Under the pieces are notes generated by a model. The model ran no database searches and was not told where the DNA came from. It saw only the letters and a list, made by a program, of their open reading frames with translations. A stretch of DNA of 64,000 nucleotides, from contig NZ_JBHRXV010000011.1 of NCBI RefSeq assembly GCF_042648405.1, forward strand, positions 806,001 through 870,000. Direction: 5' to 3'. A program made the translations under genes and the position numbers. The stretch is from Sphingoaurantiacus capsulatus. GTDB lineage: Bacteria > Pseudomonadota > Alphaproteobacteria > Sphingomonadales > Sphingomonadaceae. Below are positions 34,169 to 41,883 of the stretch, one piece after another; positions within the stretch are counted from its first letter, which is position 1, and every line of letters starts with the position of its first letter.

Positions 34169-34486
34169 CTACGCCGCCCGGCCGGTCCGGCCATAGACGA
34201 CAACATTCTCGCGGCCCCGCGCCGCGGCCAGCGCGTCGATGCGCTGCTGATTGAGGTCCGTCAGAAAATTGACTCGGATGCGCGCCGCTTCCGACAGCGC
34301 GTGGATGCGCGCGACGCTGTCCAGCACGCCCGCCTGCCCGTGCCAGGCGCCCTTGGCGCGCACGTCGTCGAGCGCCATGCGGAATGCCTCGATCGCTTCT
34401 TCCAGCCCGTCGATATCCTGCGCATCCAGCGCATCGATCAGCGCGTGGTGGCAATCTTCAAGCCGCTGCAGCGAAGCCGGGATCAT
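34169..34486 (-). CDS. flgN: FlgN-like flagellar export chaperone
   Basis: A 105-residue helical protein (LQRLEDCHHALIDALDAQDI, LEEAIEAFRMALDDVRAKGA, SEAARIRVNFLTDLNQQRID) consistent with FlgN, the chaperone of the hook-filament junction proteins FlgK and FlgL. FlgN is weakly conserved, so the call depends strongly on its position directly after flgM with a 4-bp overlap, the standard flgA-flgM-flgN order. Confidence 0.7.
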   Translation of the reverse strand: MIPASLQRLEDCHHALIDALDAQDIDGLEEAIEAFRMALDDVRAKGAWHGQAGVLDSVARIHALSEAARIRVNFLTDLNQQRIDALAAARGRENVVVYGRTGRAA

Positions 34487-34761
34487 TCGCTGGCCTGACC
34501 GAACTTGACCATCGCGTCGGCGATCTTGTCGGGATCGACCGGATAGCGGCCTTCCGCGATCGCCGCTTTGATGGCCGCCACCTTGGCGTTGTCGACGGGC
34601 GCTCCTTGCGCCGCCATGTCCGCCGCCGGGCTGACCGGCGCGCCGACCTGGCTCGGCTGACCGCCGACGGGCGCGGCCTTCGCCGTCGCCGCCGTACGGT
34701 CGAGGCTGACGCGCGGCGCGTCGACCCTTCCGAACTGCTTGTCACCAACCGACTTGATCAT
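34483..34761 (-). CDS. flgM: Anti-sigma-28 factor FlgM
   Basis: A 92-residue protein. The N-terminal half is disordered and Ala/Pro/Gly-rich, and the C-terminal FliA-binding part is VDNAKVAAIKAAIAEGRYPV then DPDKIADAMVKFG, the FlgM signature (VxxIKxAIxxGxYxVDxxxIAxxLL). FlgM holds FliA inactive until it is exported through the finished hook. A candidate sigma-28 promoter lies just upstream, which would give the usual feedback. Confidence 0.9.
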   Translation of the reverse strand: MIKSVGDKQFGRVDAPRVSLDRTAATAKAAPVGGQPSQVGAPVSPAADMAAQGAPVDNAKVAAIKAAIAEGRYPVDPDKIADAMVKFGQASE

Positions 34762-34818
34762 CTGCTTACCCTTCCGAACCCGGAGGAGAGCGCCCCGGTG
34801 GAGCGCGTACCTGCCACT

Positions 34819-34844
34819 ATAACGGCGCGGCCGCGCATCCTTTA
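34819..34844 (-). promoter_or_regulatory. Candidate sigma-28 promoter of flgM-flgN
   Basis: On the minus strand TAAA-N14-GCCGTTAT lies 58 bp before the flgM ATG. The -10 half matches the other sigma-28 sites of the cluster; the spacer is one base short of the usual 15. The -35 element lies immediately after the flgA stop codon, so flgM can be transcribed separately from flgA. Confidence 0.6.
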
Positions 34845-34848
34845 ATTT

Positions 34849-35370
34849 TTAGTTGAAACGCGAGACGACGACGCGGCCCGGCGAGTCCACCTGCGCGAAG
34901 AAAGGCGTCGCCTTCCCGTCGCCCTTCAGGCGGATGCGGTCGCCCGGCGCGCCGTCCTGCTGCGCCACCGCCACCGTGCTGACGGTGAAGGTGGTGCCGA
35001 CGGCGACGACCTCGACCTGGTCGCCCTTCTTGATCACCGGCTCCTCCTTCACGCGCGCGGCCGCGGCTGCGGGCGACGCGATCATGGTGCGGGCGAGCGG
35101 CACATGGATGCGCCAGCCGATGGCTTCGCATTCGAGCGTGGCGGCGCCGGTGAACGACATCGCGATCATCGGGGCGTTCGGGCAGCTCGCGAGGCGCAGG
35201 CGGCGGTCGATCGGCCGCTGCGGGCCGCCGGGCTCGCCGATGCCGGCGCCGACGGCGGCGATGACGCGCGCTTCCAGCTTGTCGAGATCTTCGAAACCGG
35301 CGGTCGGCGCGGCCGCCAACGGCGTCGCGATCAACAGGGCCGGCAGAATGAGGTGTCGGAAAAGCGTCAC
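34849..35370 (-). CDS. flgA: Flagellar P-ring assembly chaperone FlgA
   Basis: A 173-residue periplasmic protein with a signal peptide (MTLFRHLILPALLIATPLAA) and a C-terminal SAF domain (EEPVIKKGDQVEVVAVGTTF, VAQQDGAPGDRIRLKGDGK and the ending GRVVVSRFN). FlgA helps FlgI form the P ring. It is transcribed divergently from flgB, each from its own sigma-54 promoter. Confidence 0.92.
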   Translation of the reverse strand: MTLFRHLILPALLIATPLAAAPTAGFEDLDKLEARVIAAVGAGIGEPGGPQRPIDRRLRLASCPNAPMIAMSFTGAATLECEAIGWRIHVPLARTMIASPAAAAARVKEEPVIKKGDQVEVVAVGTTFTVSTVAVAQQDGAPGDRIRLKGDGKATPFFAQVDSPGRVVVSRFN

Positions 35371-35405
35371 TGCAGCGTGCTCCCACGAAGATTACACGCA
35401 AAGAG

Positions 35406-35420
35406 GCAACAGCCGTGCCA
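35406..35420 (-). promoter_or_regulatory. Sigma-54 promoter of flgA
   Basis: On the minus strand: TGGCAC-GGCTG-TTGC, a full match to the consensus. The start would be near 35394, 24 bases before the flgA ATG. It is divergent from the flgB promoter, with 85 bp between the two -24 elements, so both could share one enhancer. Confidence 0.88.
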
Positions 35421-35434
35421 ACCGGAAAACCGAC
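35421..35434. promoter_or_regulatory. Candidate activator site in the flgA-flgB control region
   Basis: ACCGGAAAACCGAC resembles the GTCGGAAAGCCGAC palindrome upstream of fliE (11 of 14 bases). It lies between the two divergent sigma-54 promoters, 72 bp before the flgB -24 element and directly upstream of the flgA one. Evidence is limited to this similarity and position. Confidence 0.3.
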
Positions 35435-35505
35435 ACTCGGCGGAACGTCGCGCCCCGAGAGAAAGGGCATGGCGCCGCCAGCTCGCACGCCGATGACCAC
35501 GCAAC

Positions 35506-35520
35506 TGGCACGCGACTTGC
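35506..35520 (+). promoter_or_regulatory. Sigma-54 promoter of the flgB operon
   Basis: TGGCAC-GCGAC-TTGC is a perfect -24/-12 element. The expected start is near 35532, about 64 bases before flgB, whose ribosome site is AGGAGGAA. The operon appears to run through flgL, since no further promoter-like element is seen until motA. Confidence 0.92.
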
Positions 35521-35595
35521 TGGACACCTGACCGATCGGGTCCGTCCGTCGGAATAACGACAGATCGGGCCGCGGATTTAGGAGGAATTTTCAAG

Positions 35596-35946
35596 ATGGC
35601 GAACGAAGGCTTGTTCGGGGTGCATGGAGCGGCGCTGTCGCTCCGCTCGCAGCGCCTCTCCATGCTCGCGTCCAACATCGCGAACGCGGCCACGCCCAAC
35701 TACAAGGCGCGTGACCTCGACTTCGAGACCGCGCTGGCGAGCGTGTCGCGCGGCGGCAGCGCCGAGGACGCGGCGGAAGAAGCGGTGTCGTACCGCATTC
35801 CGATCTCGCCCTCGCTCGACGGCAATACCGTCGAACTGTCGACCGAGCAGACGCTGTTTGCCGAGAACGCCGTCCAGTACCGGACGACGCTGTCCTTCCT
35901 CGAAGGCCGCATCGGCACCCTCAAGCGCTCGCTGAAGGGAGAGTAA
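35596..35946 (+). CDS. flgB: Flagellar basal-body rod protein FlgB
   Basis: A 116-residue proximal rod protein. The N-terminal rod motif is LSLRSQRLSMLASNIANAAT then PNYKARDLDF; the C-terminal helix is FAENAVQYRTTLSFLEGRIG. First gene of the rod/hook operon, strong ribosome site AGGAGGAATTTTCAAG before the ATG. It is followed by flgC after 3 bp. Confidence 0.95.
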   Translation: MANEGLFGVHGAALSLRSQRLSMLASNIANAATPNYKARDLDFETALASVSRGGSAEDAAEEAVSYRIPISPSLDGNTVELSTEQTLFAENAVQYRTTLSFLEGRIGTLKRSLKGE

Positions 35947-35949
35947 GCG

Positions 35950-36354
35950 ATGTCGGGTCCGATGAACGTCTTCGATATCGCCGGCCGCGCGATGTCCGCG
36001 CAGCTCGTGCGCCTCAACACCACCGCGTCGAACCTCGCCAACGCCGGCGCGGTCTCGGGCACCAAGGAAAGCGCCTTCCGCGCGCTGAAGCCGGTGTTCG
36101 AGACGGTGACCGAGCGCGACGGCGTCGCCACCGTGCAGGTGAAGCGCGTCGTCCAGGCCGAAATCGAGCCGACCAAGCGCCACGCCGAGGGCCACCCGCT
36201 TGCCGACAAGGACGGCTTCGTGTGGGACGCCGCCGTCGACAGCTCGGCCGAGCTGATCGAGATGGTCGAGACCGCGCGCCAGTATCAGAACAACGTTCAG
36301 GTCCTGCAGACGGCGAAGACGCTGACGCTCGACACGCTGAGGCTCGGCCAGTGA
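35950..36354 (+). CDS. flgC: Flagellar basal-body rod protein FlgC
   Basis: A 134-residue rod protein: N-terminal FDIAGRAMSAQLVRLNTTAS-NLANAGA and C-terminal AELIEMVETARQYQNNVQVL followed by LTLDTLRLGQ, both family signatures. It forms the proximal rod with FlgB and FlgF. Its TGA overlaps the GTG start of flgD (GTGA). Confidence 0.95.
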   Translation: MSGPMNVFDIAGRAMSAQLVRLNTTASNLANAGAVSGTKESAFRALKPVFETVTERDGVATVQVKRVVQAEIEPTKRHAEGHPLADKDGFVWDAAVDSSAELIEMVETARQYQNNVQVLQTAKTLTLDTLRLGQ

Positions 36355-37016
36355 CGACCGTCAACGCCAACGCCGCGGCGAACGCCGCCGCCGCGACCGC
36401 GGGCACCGCGTCGAAGGGCGCGGGGTCGATGGACCAGAAGGATTTCCTGCGCCTGATGACGGCGCAGCTGACCACGCAGGACCCGTTCAACCCGGTCGAC
36501 AACACGCAGATGGTCGCCCAGATGGCGCAATTCTCGCAGGTCGCCGGCATCGCCGAGATGAACGCCAGCCTGAAGAGCCTTGTCGAAGGGATGGGCGGCG
36601 GTCGCATTTCCGACGCCGCGAGCTGGATCGGCCGCTCGGTGCTCGCCGAAAGCGACGTGGCGATGCCGCTGAAGGACGGCAGCTTCGCCGGCGAGGCGGT
36701 GATCCCAGAGGACGCCGACACCGTATCGATCGCCTATGTGAACGCGCAGGGGGCCATCCTCCACGAGGAAACGCGTGGCGCGACCAAGGCCGGCACCATC
36801 CAGTTCAACTGGAACGGCAAGAACGCCGAGGGCGACGCCGTCCCCGGCCCGGTCAAGCTCGTCGTCACTGCCCGCAAGGGCGCCGACCAGCTGCCGACTC
36901 CGACCGCCACCTGGGCAACGGTCACCGGCATCCAGTCTCCCGCCAACGGCGGCTCCACCAAGCTTCTGACCAGCGTCGGCTCGCTCGACCCCGCCGACGC
37001 GCTGCGTCTCGCCTGA
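36351..37016 (+). CDS. flgD: Flagellar hook assembly scaffold FlgD
   Basis: A 221-residue hook-cap protein. It starts at GTG 36351, overlapping the flgC stop; sequence further upstream in the frame is flgC shadow. The N-terminal motif is MDQKDFLRLMTAQLTTQDPF then NPVDNTQMVAQMAQFS. A FlgD Ig-like/tudor region follows, with IQFNWNGKNAEGDAVPGPVK. FlgD caps the growing hook and is later replaced by FlgK. Confidence 0.93.
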   Translation: MTTVNANAAANAAAATAGTASKGAGSMDQKDFLRLMTAQLTTQDPFNPVDNTQMVAQMAQFSQVAGIAEMNASLKSLVEGMGGGRISDAASWIGRSVLAESDVAMPLKDGSFAGEAVIPEDADTVSIAYVNAQGAILHEETRGATKAGTIQFNWNGKNAEGDAVPGPVKLVVTARKGADQLPTPTATWATVTGIQSPANGGSTKLLTSVGSLDPADALRLA

Positions 37017-37034
37017 TTTCAGAGAGGAACCACC

Positions 37035-38288
37035 ATGTCCTTCTACACCTCGCTTTCCGGCCTCAAGGGCGCCCAGACCGAGCTGGCGACCGTTTCGAAC
37101 AACATCGCGAACGTCGGGTCGTACGGCTTCAAGAAGAGCCGCACCGAGTTCGGCGACATCATCTCGCCGTCGCGCACCTCGCCGGGCAACGGCACGCGGC
37201 TGAAGGCGATCGAGCAGCAGTTCACGCAGGGCGGCTATGAGACCACCTCGCGCGATCTCGACGTCGCCATCGCCGGCAACGGCTTCTTCGTTACCCGCGA
37301 CGCGATCGCCGGCGGCAACACCATGTTCACCCGCAACGGCAAGCTGACGATCGACGGCGGCTATCTCGTCGATTCGAGCGGCGGCTTCGTTCAGGGCCTG
37401 CCCGTCGACCCGGATGGCAACGTGACCGCGACCGGCCTTGCCGCCGCCACCAACATCTCGATCCCGCAGCGCTCGGGCGTGCCGCGCGCCACCACCTCGA
37501 TCGACCTGCAGGTGACGCTGCCGGCCAACGCCGACCTGCCAGCGAGCCGCGCCATGTATTCGGCGTCAAACCCCTATGCGTTCGATCGCCTCGACCCGAA
37601 CAGCTACAACCACTCGACGCAGACGGTGGTGTACGACAGCGCCGGCAACAGCTTCCCGGCGACGGTCTACTACACCCGCACCGCCGAGACCCCGACCAGC
37701 ACCTGGCAGGCCCGCCTGTTCGTGGGCGCCGAGGAGGCCACGCCGTCGCCGGTCACCATGACCTTCGACGCCGGCGGCAATCGCACCGCGCCGACCAGCG
37801 CCGTCGCCTTCGGCGCGGTCTATCCGTCGGGCGCCGCCGGGCCGCTCACCATGTCGCTGAGCCTTGGCACCACCAACCAGGCCTCGGGTCCGTTCACCCT
37901 GCGCGTCGCCGAGCAGAACGGCGCCTCGGCGGGTACGCTGAGCGATGTCAGCATCGACGAGAACGGTCTCGTCAGCGCCACCTTCTCCAACGGCGAGACG
38001 CAGGCGATCGCCAAGCTGGCGATGGCGAACTTCCAGAACCCCGCCGGCCTGAAGCAGCGCGGCGACGCCAGCTGGTCGATCACCGGCGACAGCGGCCAGC
38101 CGACTGTCGGTGAGGCGGGCCAGGACGGCATCGGCCGCGTCCAGTCGGGCGCGCTGGAGCGCGCCAACGTCGACATCACCGAAGAGCTCGTCGCGCTGAT
38201 CTCGGCGCAGCGCAACTTCCAGGCGAACGCCAAGGCCATCGAGACCGGCACGACGATGACCCAGGCGATCATCAACATGCGGAGCTAA
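37035..38288 (+). CDS. flgE: Flagellar hook protein FlgE
   Basis: A 417-residue hook subunit. The N-terminus MSFYTSLSGLKGAQTELATV then SNNIANVGSYGFKKSRTEF, the FFVTRDAIAGGNTMFTRNGK region, and the C-terminal VDITEELVALISAQRNFQAN-AKAIETG segment are typical. It is exported and polymerises into the hook; FliK sets its length. A GAGAGGAACC ribosome site precedes the ATG. Confidence 0.95.
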   Translation: MSFYTSLSGLKGAQTELATVSNNIANVGSYGFKKSRTEFGDIISPSRTSPGNGTRLKAIEQQFTQGGYETTSRDLDVAIAGNGFFVTRDAIAGGNTMFTRNGKLTIDGGYLVDSSGGFVQGLPVDPDGNVTATGLAAATNISIPQRSGVPRATTSIDLQVTLPANADLPASRAMYSASNPYAFDRLDPNSYNHSTQTVVYDSAGNSFPATVYYTRTAETPTSTWQARLFVGAEEATPSPVTMTFDAGGNRTAPTSAVAFGAVYPSGAAGPLTMSLSLGTTNQASGPFTLRVAEQNGASAGTLSDVSIDENGLVSATFSNGETQAIAKLAMANFQNPAGLKQRGDASWSITGDSGQPTVGEAGQDGIGRVQSGALERANVDITEELVALISAQRNFQANAKAIETGTTMTQAIINMRS

Positions 38289-38290
38289 AC

Positions 38291-39037
38291 GTGGATAAGG
38301 TCGCCTACACCTCCCTCTCCGCGCTGCGCGGGGCGATGCAGCGCCAGGCTGCCATCGCCCACAATCTGGCCAACGCCAGCACCACCGGCTTCCGTGCGGA
38401 GATGTCCTCCGTGCGGTCGCTGTGGGTGCAGGGCGGCGGGCTGGAATCGCGCGCACCGGCGGCGGAGGAAGTGGTGGCGGCCGACATGAAGGCGGGCACC
38501 ATCGCCGAGACCGGCCGCGACCTCGACATCGCGGTCGTCGGCAATCAGCTGATCGCGGTGCAGGGCCCGGAAGGCGACGAGGCCTATACCCGGCGCGGCG
38601 ACCTGCTGCGCGCCGACACCGGCCTCCTGACCACCGGCGACGGCCATCCCGTCATCGGCAATCAGGGGCCGATCACCCTGCCCCCGGCGGACTCGGTGAA
38701 GATCGACCCCGACGGCAAGATCTGGATCGTGCCGGTCGGCGGCGACCCGAACGTGCCGCAGGAAATCGACCGGCTGAAGCTCGCGTCGGCCGACGGCTTC
38801 AAGGTGAAGAAGTCGCTCGACGGCCTGTTCCGCGTCGAGGGCGAGTTCGGCACCGTCCTGCCGGGCGACCCGACCGCCAAGCTGCAGCCGAAGAGCCTCG
38901 AAGGCTCGAACGTCGACGTCACCAAGGCGCTGGTCGACATGATCGAGGCGAGCCGCGCCTGGGACCAGCAAGTGAAGCTCATCAGCTCGGCGCAGGAGAT
39001 CGATGTCTCCGCCGTCGACCTGATGCGCCTCGATTGA
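38291..39037 (+). CDS. flgF: Flagellar basal-body rod protein FlgF
   Basis: A 248-residue rod protein starting at GTG 38291, 2 bp after the flgE stop. The N-terminus is DKVAYTSLSALRGAMQRQAA with NLANASTTGFRAEM; middle ARTRGDL-like AYTRRGDLLRADTGLL; C-terminus SNVDVTKALVDMIEASRAWD then QQVKLISSAQEIDVSA. It completes the proximal rod. Confidence 0.93.
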   Translation: MDKVAYTSLSALRGAMQRQAAIAHNLANASTTGFRAEMSSVRSLWVQGGGLESRAPAAEEVVAADMKAGTIAETGRDLDIAVVGNQLIAVQGPEGDEAYTRRGDLLRADTGLLTTGDGHPVIGNQGPITLPPADSVKIDPDGKIWIVPVGGDPNVPQEIDRLKLASADGFKVKKSLDGLFRVEGEFGTVLPGDPTAKLQPKSLEGSNVDVTKALVDMIEASRAWDQQVKLISSAQEIDVSAVDLMRLD

Positions 39038-39054
39038 TTTTGAAGGGGTAAGCC

Positions 39055-39843
39055 ATGACCACCGCTGCTCTCCACGTTGCGCGCACGGGCCTCGATGCCC
39101 AGGCGGCGCGCATGCGCGTGATCGCCAACAATCTGGCGAACGTGAACACCACGGGCTTCAAGCGCGACCGCGCCCAGTTCGAGACGCTCGCCTACCAGAC
39201 GATGACCGCCGCCGGCGCGCCGTCGTCGGCCGATGCGAAATATGCGACGGGCAATTCGCTCGGCTCGGGCGTGCAGATGACGGGCACCGCCCGCCTCAAC
39301 ACGCAGGGCGCGCTGTCGACCACCGACAACCCGCTCGACGTGGCGATCGAGGGCGACGGCTTCTTCCAGATCCAGATGCCCGACGGCCGTACCGGCTACA
39401 CCCGCGCCGGCAACTTCAACCTGTCGGCGGAAGGCCTGCTCGTCACCAACGAGGGCTATGCGGTGCAGCCGCAGATCCAGGTGCCCGAGGGCACTGAATC
39501 GATCACGATCGGCAAGGACGGCACCGTCTCGGCGAAGATGCCGGGCGAGACCGAATCGAACACGCTCGGCCAGCTCGAGATCGCGCGCTTCGTCAATCCG
39601 GCGGGGCTCGAGGCGGTGGGCAGCAATTTGCTCGTCGAGACCGCCGCGTCGGGCGCCGCGCAGACCGGCGTCGCCGGCCTCGATGGCCGCGGCTCGATCC
39701 AGCAGGGCGCGCTCGAAGCGTCGAACGTCAACGTTGTCCAGGAACTGGTCGACATGATCGAGACGCAGCGTGCCTACGAGGTCAGCTCGAAGATGATCAC
39801 CGCCACCGACGAGATGCTGCGCAATGCCAACCAGAACCTCTAA
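39055..39843 (+). CDS. flgG: Flagellar distal rod protein FlgG
   Basis: A 262-residue distal-rod protein: LHVARTGLDAQAARMRVIAN then NLANVNTTGFKRDRAQF, GDGFFQIQMPDGRTGYTRAG and the ending VNVVQELVDMIETQRAYEVS. The length is the standard 260-262 residues that sets distal rod length. Its last 20 bp overlap flgH. Confidence 0.96.
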   Translation: MTTAALHVARTGLDAQAARMRVIANNLANVNTTGFKRDRAQFETLAYQTMTAAGAPSSADAKYATGNSLGSGVQMTGTARLNTQGALSTTDNPLDVAIEGDGFFQIQMPDGRTGYTRAGNFNLSAEGLLVTNEGYAVQPQIQVPEGTESITIGKDGTVSAKMPGETESNTLGQLEIARFVNPAGLEAVGSNLLVETAASGAAQTGVAGLDGRGSIQQGALEASNVNVVQELVDMIETQRAYEVSSKMITATDEMLRNANQNL

Positions 39844-40489
39844 GTCACTGGCGTTCCTGCCGATCCTGCTGCTCGCCGCCTGCGGTGCGGGCCCGCGGCC
39901 GTCGGCGGAATACCGCCCGACGCTGTCGGCACCGGCGCCGGTGCAGCAGGTCGCGACCGGTGCGATCTTCCGCGGCGAGAACGGCTATGCGCCGCTCACC
40001 AGCGGCACCCGCGCCTCGATGGTCGGCGATGTGCTGACCATCGCGCTGATCGAGCGCACGCAGGCGTCGAAGTCGAACAGCGCCGGTACCAGCCGGTCGG
40101 GCAGCATCGGCCTCACCGGGCCGTCGACCGGCCCGCTCGACTTCTTCAACCCGAGCGACGTCAGCGCCAGCGGCAACCTCGGCTTCAACGGCAAGGGCTC
40201 GGCCGAACAGTCGAACACACTGTCGGGCGAGATCACCGTCACCGTCGCCGAAGTCTATCCGAACGGCACGATGCTGGTGCGCGGCGAGAAGCTGGTCACG
40301 CTCAACCGCGGCGACGAGTTCATCCGCATCTCCGGGCTCGTCCGCCCGCAGGATGTGACCACCGACAACCGCGTCGCCTCCAGCCGCGTCGCCGACGCGC
40401 GCATCACCTATTCGGGCAGCGGCGAGATCGCCGTGGCCAGCCGCCAGGGCTGGCTCCAGCGCTTCTTCACCGCGCTCAGTCCCTTTTAA
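39824..40489 (+). CDS. flgH: Flagellar L-ring lipoprotein FlgH
   Basis: A 221-residue lipoprotein. The signal ends in the lipobox LLAAC (Cys20). The FlgH core follows: GAIFRGENGYAPLTSGTRAS, VGDVLTIALIERTQASKSNS, VAEVYPNGTMLVRGEKLVTL and the end ASRQGWLQRFFTALSPF. It forms the outer-membrane L ring. The start lies inside flgG (20-bp overlap). Confidence 0.95.
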   Translation: MPTRTSKSLAFLPILLLAACGAGPRPSAEYRPTLSAPAPVQQVATGAIFRGENGYAPLTSGTRASMVGDVLTIALIERTQASKSNSAGTSRSGSIGLTGPSTGPLDFFNPSDVSASGNLGFNGKGSAEQSNTLSGEITVTVAEVYPNGTMLVRGEKLVTLNRGDEFIRISGLVRPQDVTTDNRVASSRVADARITYSGSGEIAVASRQGWLQRFFTALSPF

Positions 40490-40498
40490 GGATACTCC

Positions 40499-41599
40499 AT
40501 GCGCTTCGTTCGCCAGCTGCTGATCCTCCTCGCCGCCATCGCCGTCACGGCGCCGGCGCAGGCGGAGCGCATCAAGGACATCGGCGCCTTCCAGGGGCTG
40601 CGCGCCAACCAGCTGACCGGCTACGGCATCGTCGTCGGCCTGGCCGGCACCGGCGACGACAGCCTCGACTATGCGACGCAGGGGTTGAAGGGCGTCACCT
40701 CGCGCTTCGGGCTGACCCTGCCGCCGGGGGTGAACCCCGCGGTGAAGAACGCCGCCGCGGTGATGATCACCGCCGAGCTGCCGCCCTTCGCCAAGCCCGG
40801 CCAGCGCCTCGACGTCACCGTCTCGGCGATGGGCAAGGCGAAGTCGCTGCGCGGCGGCACCCTCATCATGAGCCCGCTGCGCGGCGCCGACGGGCAGATC
40901 TATGCGATGGCGCAGGGCAACCTCGCGGTCGGCGGCCTTGGCATCGAGGCGGCGGACGGCTCCAACGTTTCGGTCAACATCCCGTCCGCCGGCCGCATCC
41001 CGGGCGGCGCCTCGGTCGAGCGTGAGGTCGAAGCCGGCTTCGCCACCACGCCGCACCTGATGTTCAACCTCGCCGACGCCGACCTCACCACCGCGCGCCG
41101 CGTCGCGCAGGCGATCGACAGCGCCATGGGCGGCGGCACCGCGCAGGCGATCGACGCCGTGTCGATCCGCATCCAGGCCGCCCCCGGCGCCGAGACGCGA
41201 ACCGCGCTGATGAGCATTATCGAGAATTTGAGCGTCGAACCGGCGGCGGCACCTGCCCGCGTCATCGTCAACGCGCGCACCGGCACCGTCGTCATCAACG
41301 GACAGGTCCGCATCGCACCCGCCGCGGTCAGCCACGGCAAGCTCACCGTCTCCGTCACCGAACGCCCGCAAGTCGTTCAGCCGGAGCCCTTTTCGCGCGG
41401 CCAGACCGCGATGGAGCAGCGCAGCTCGATCGACGTGCAGGAAGAGGCGCGGCCGATGTTCGCCTTTGCTCCCGGCGCCTCGCTCGGCGAGATCGTCAAG
41501 GCGGTGAACGCCATCGGCGCCACCCCGTCCGACCTCGTCGCCATCCTGGAGGCGCTGAAGCAGGCGGGCGCGATGAAGGCGGAGCTCGTCGTCCTGTGA
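40499..41599 (+). CDS. flgI: Flagellar P-ring protein FlgI
   Basis: A 366-residue periplasmic protein with a signal peptide (MRFVRQLLILLAAIAVTAPA then QAERIKDIG) and the P-ring motifs FQGLRANQLTGYGIVVGLAG and RARVVINERTGTVV-like PARVIVNARTGTVVINGQVR. It builds the P ring in peptidoglycan with help from FlgA. Its TGA overlaps the flgJ GTG start. Confidence 0.96.
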   Translation: MRFVRQLLILLAAIAVTAPAQAERIKDIGAFQGLRANQLTGYGIVVGLAGTGDDSLDYATQGLKGVTSRFGLTLPPGVNPAVKNAAAVMITAELPPFAKPGQRLDVTVSAMGKAKSLRGGTLIMSPLRGADGQIYAMAQGNLAVGGLGIEAADGSNVSVNIPSAGRIPGGASVEREVEAGFATTPHLMFNLADADLTTARRVAQAIDSAMGGGTAQAIDAVSIRIQAAPGAETRTALMSIIENLSVEPAAAPARVIVNARTGTVVINGQVRIAPAAVSHGKLTVSVTERPQVVQPEPFSRGQTAMEQRSSIDVQEEARPMFAFAPGASLGEIVKAVNAIGATPSDLVAILEALKQAGAMKAELVVL

Positions 41600-41883
41600 T
41601 CGGCAAGCTCGCTCCTGTCGCCGGCGCGACGCCTGGCAAGCCCGAGGACAAGCAGCGCGCCAAGCTGGTCGAGGCCGCCAAGGCGTTCGAGGCGGTGTTC
41701 GTGCGCCAGATGATCGGGTCGATGCGGCAGGCGAAGCTCGCCGACGACATCTTCGGCAGCCCGTCCACCGACCAGTTCCGCGAAATGCAGGACGCGCAGT
41801 TCGCCGACGAGATGGCGAACAAGGGCGGGCTCGGCGTTGCCGAAATGTTAATAAAGCAGTTCGATAAGCAGGTCGGAAAATGA
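41596..41883 (+). CDS. flgJ: Rod-binding protein FlgJ, N-terminal domain only
   Basis: A 95-residue protein corresponding to the rod-cap half of FlgJ (KLVEAAKAFEAVFVRQMIGS then MRQAKLADDIFGS, and MQDAQFADEMANKGGLGVAE). The C-terminal muramidase present in enteric FlgJ is absent, as is usual in alphaproteobacteria; a separate SLT-domain enzyme is encoded at 33282. It starts at GTG 41596 and overlaps flgK by 4 bp. Confidence 0.92.
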   Translation: MIGKLAPVAGATPGKPEDKQRAKLVEAAKAFEAVFVRQMIGSMRQAKLADDIFGSPSTDQFREMQDAQFADEMANKGGLGVAEMLIKQFDKQVGK

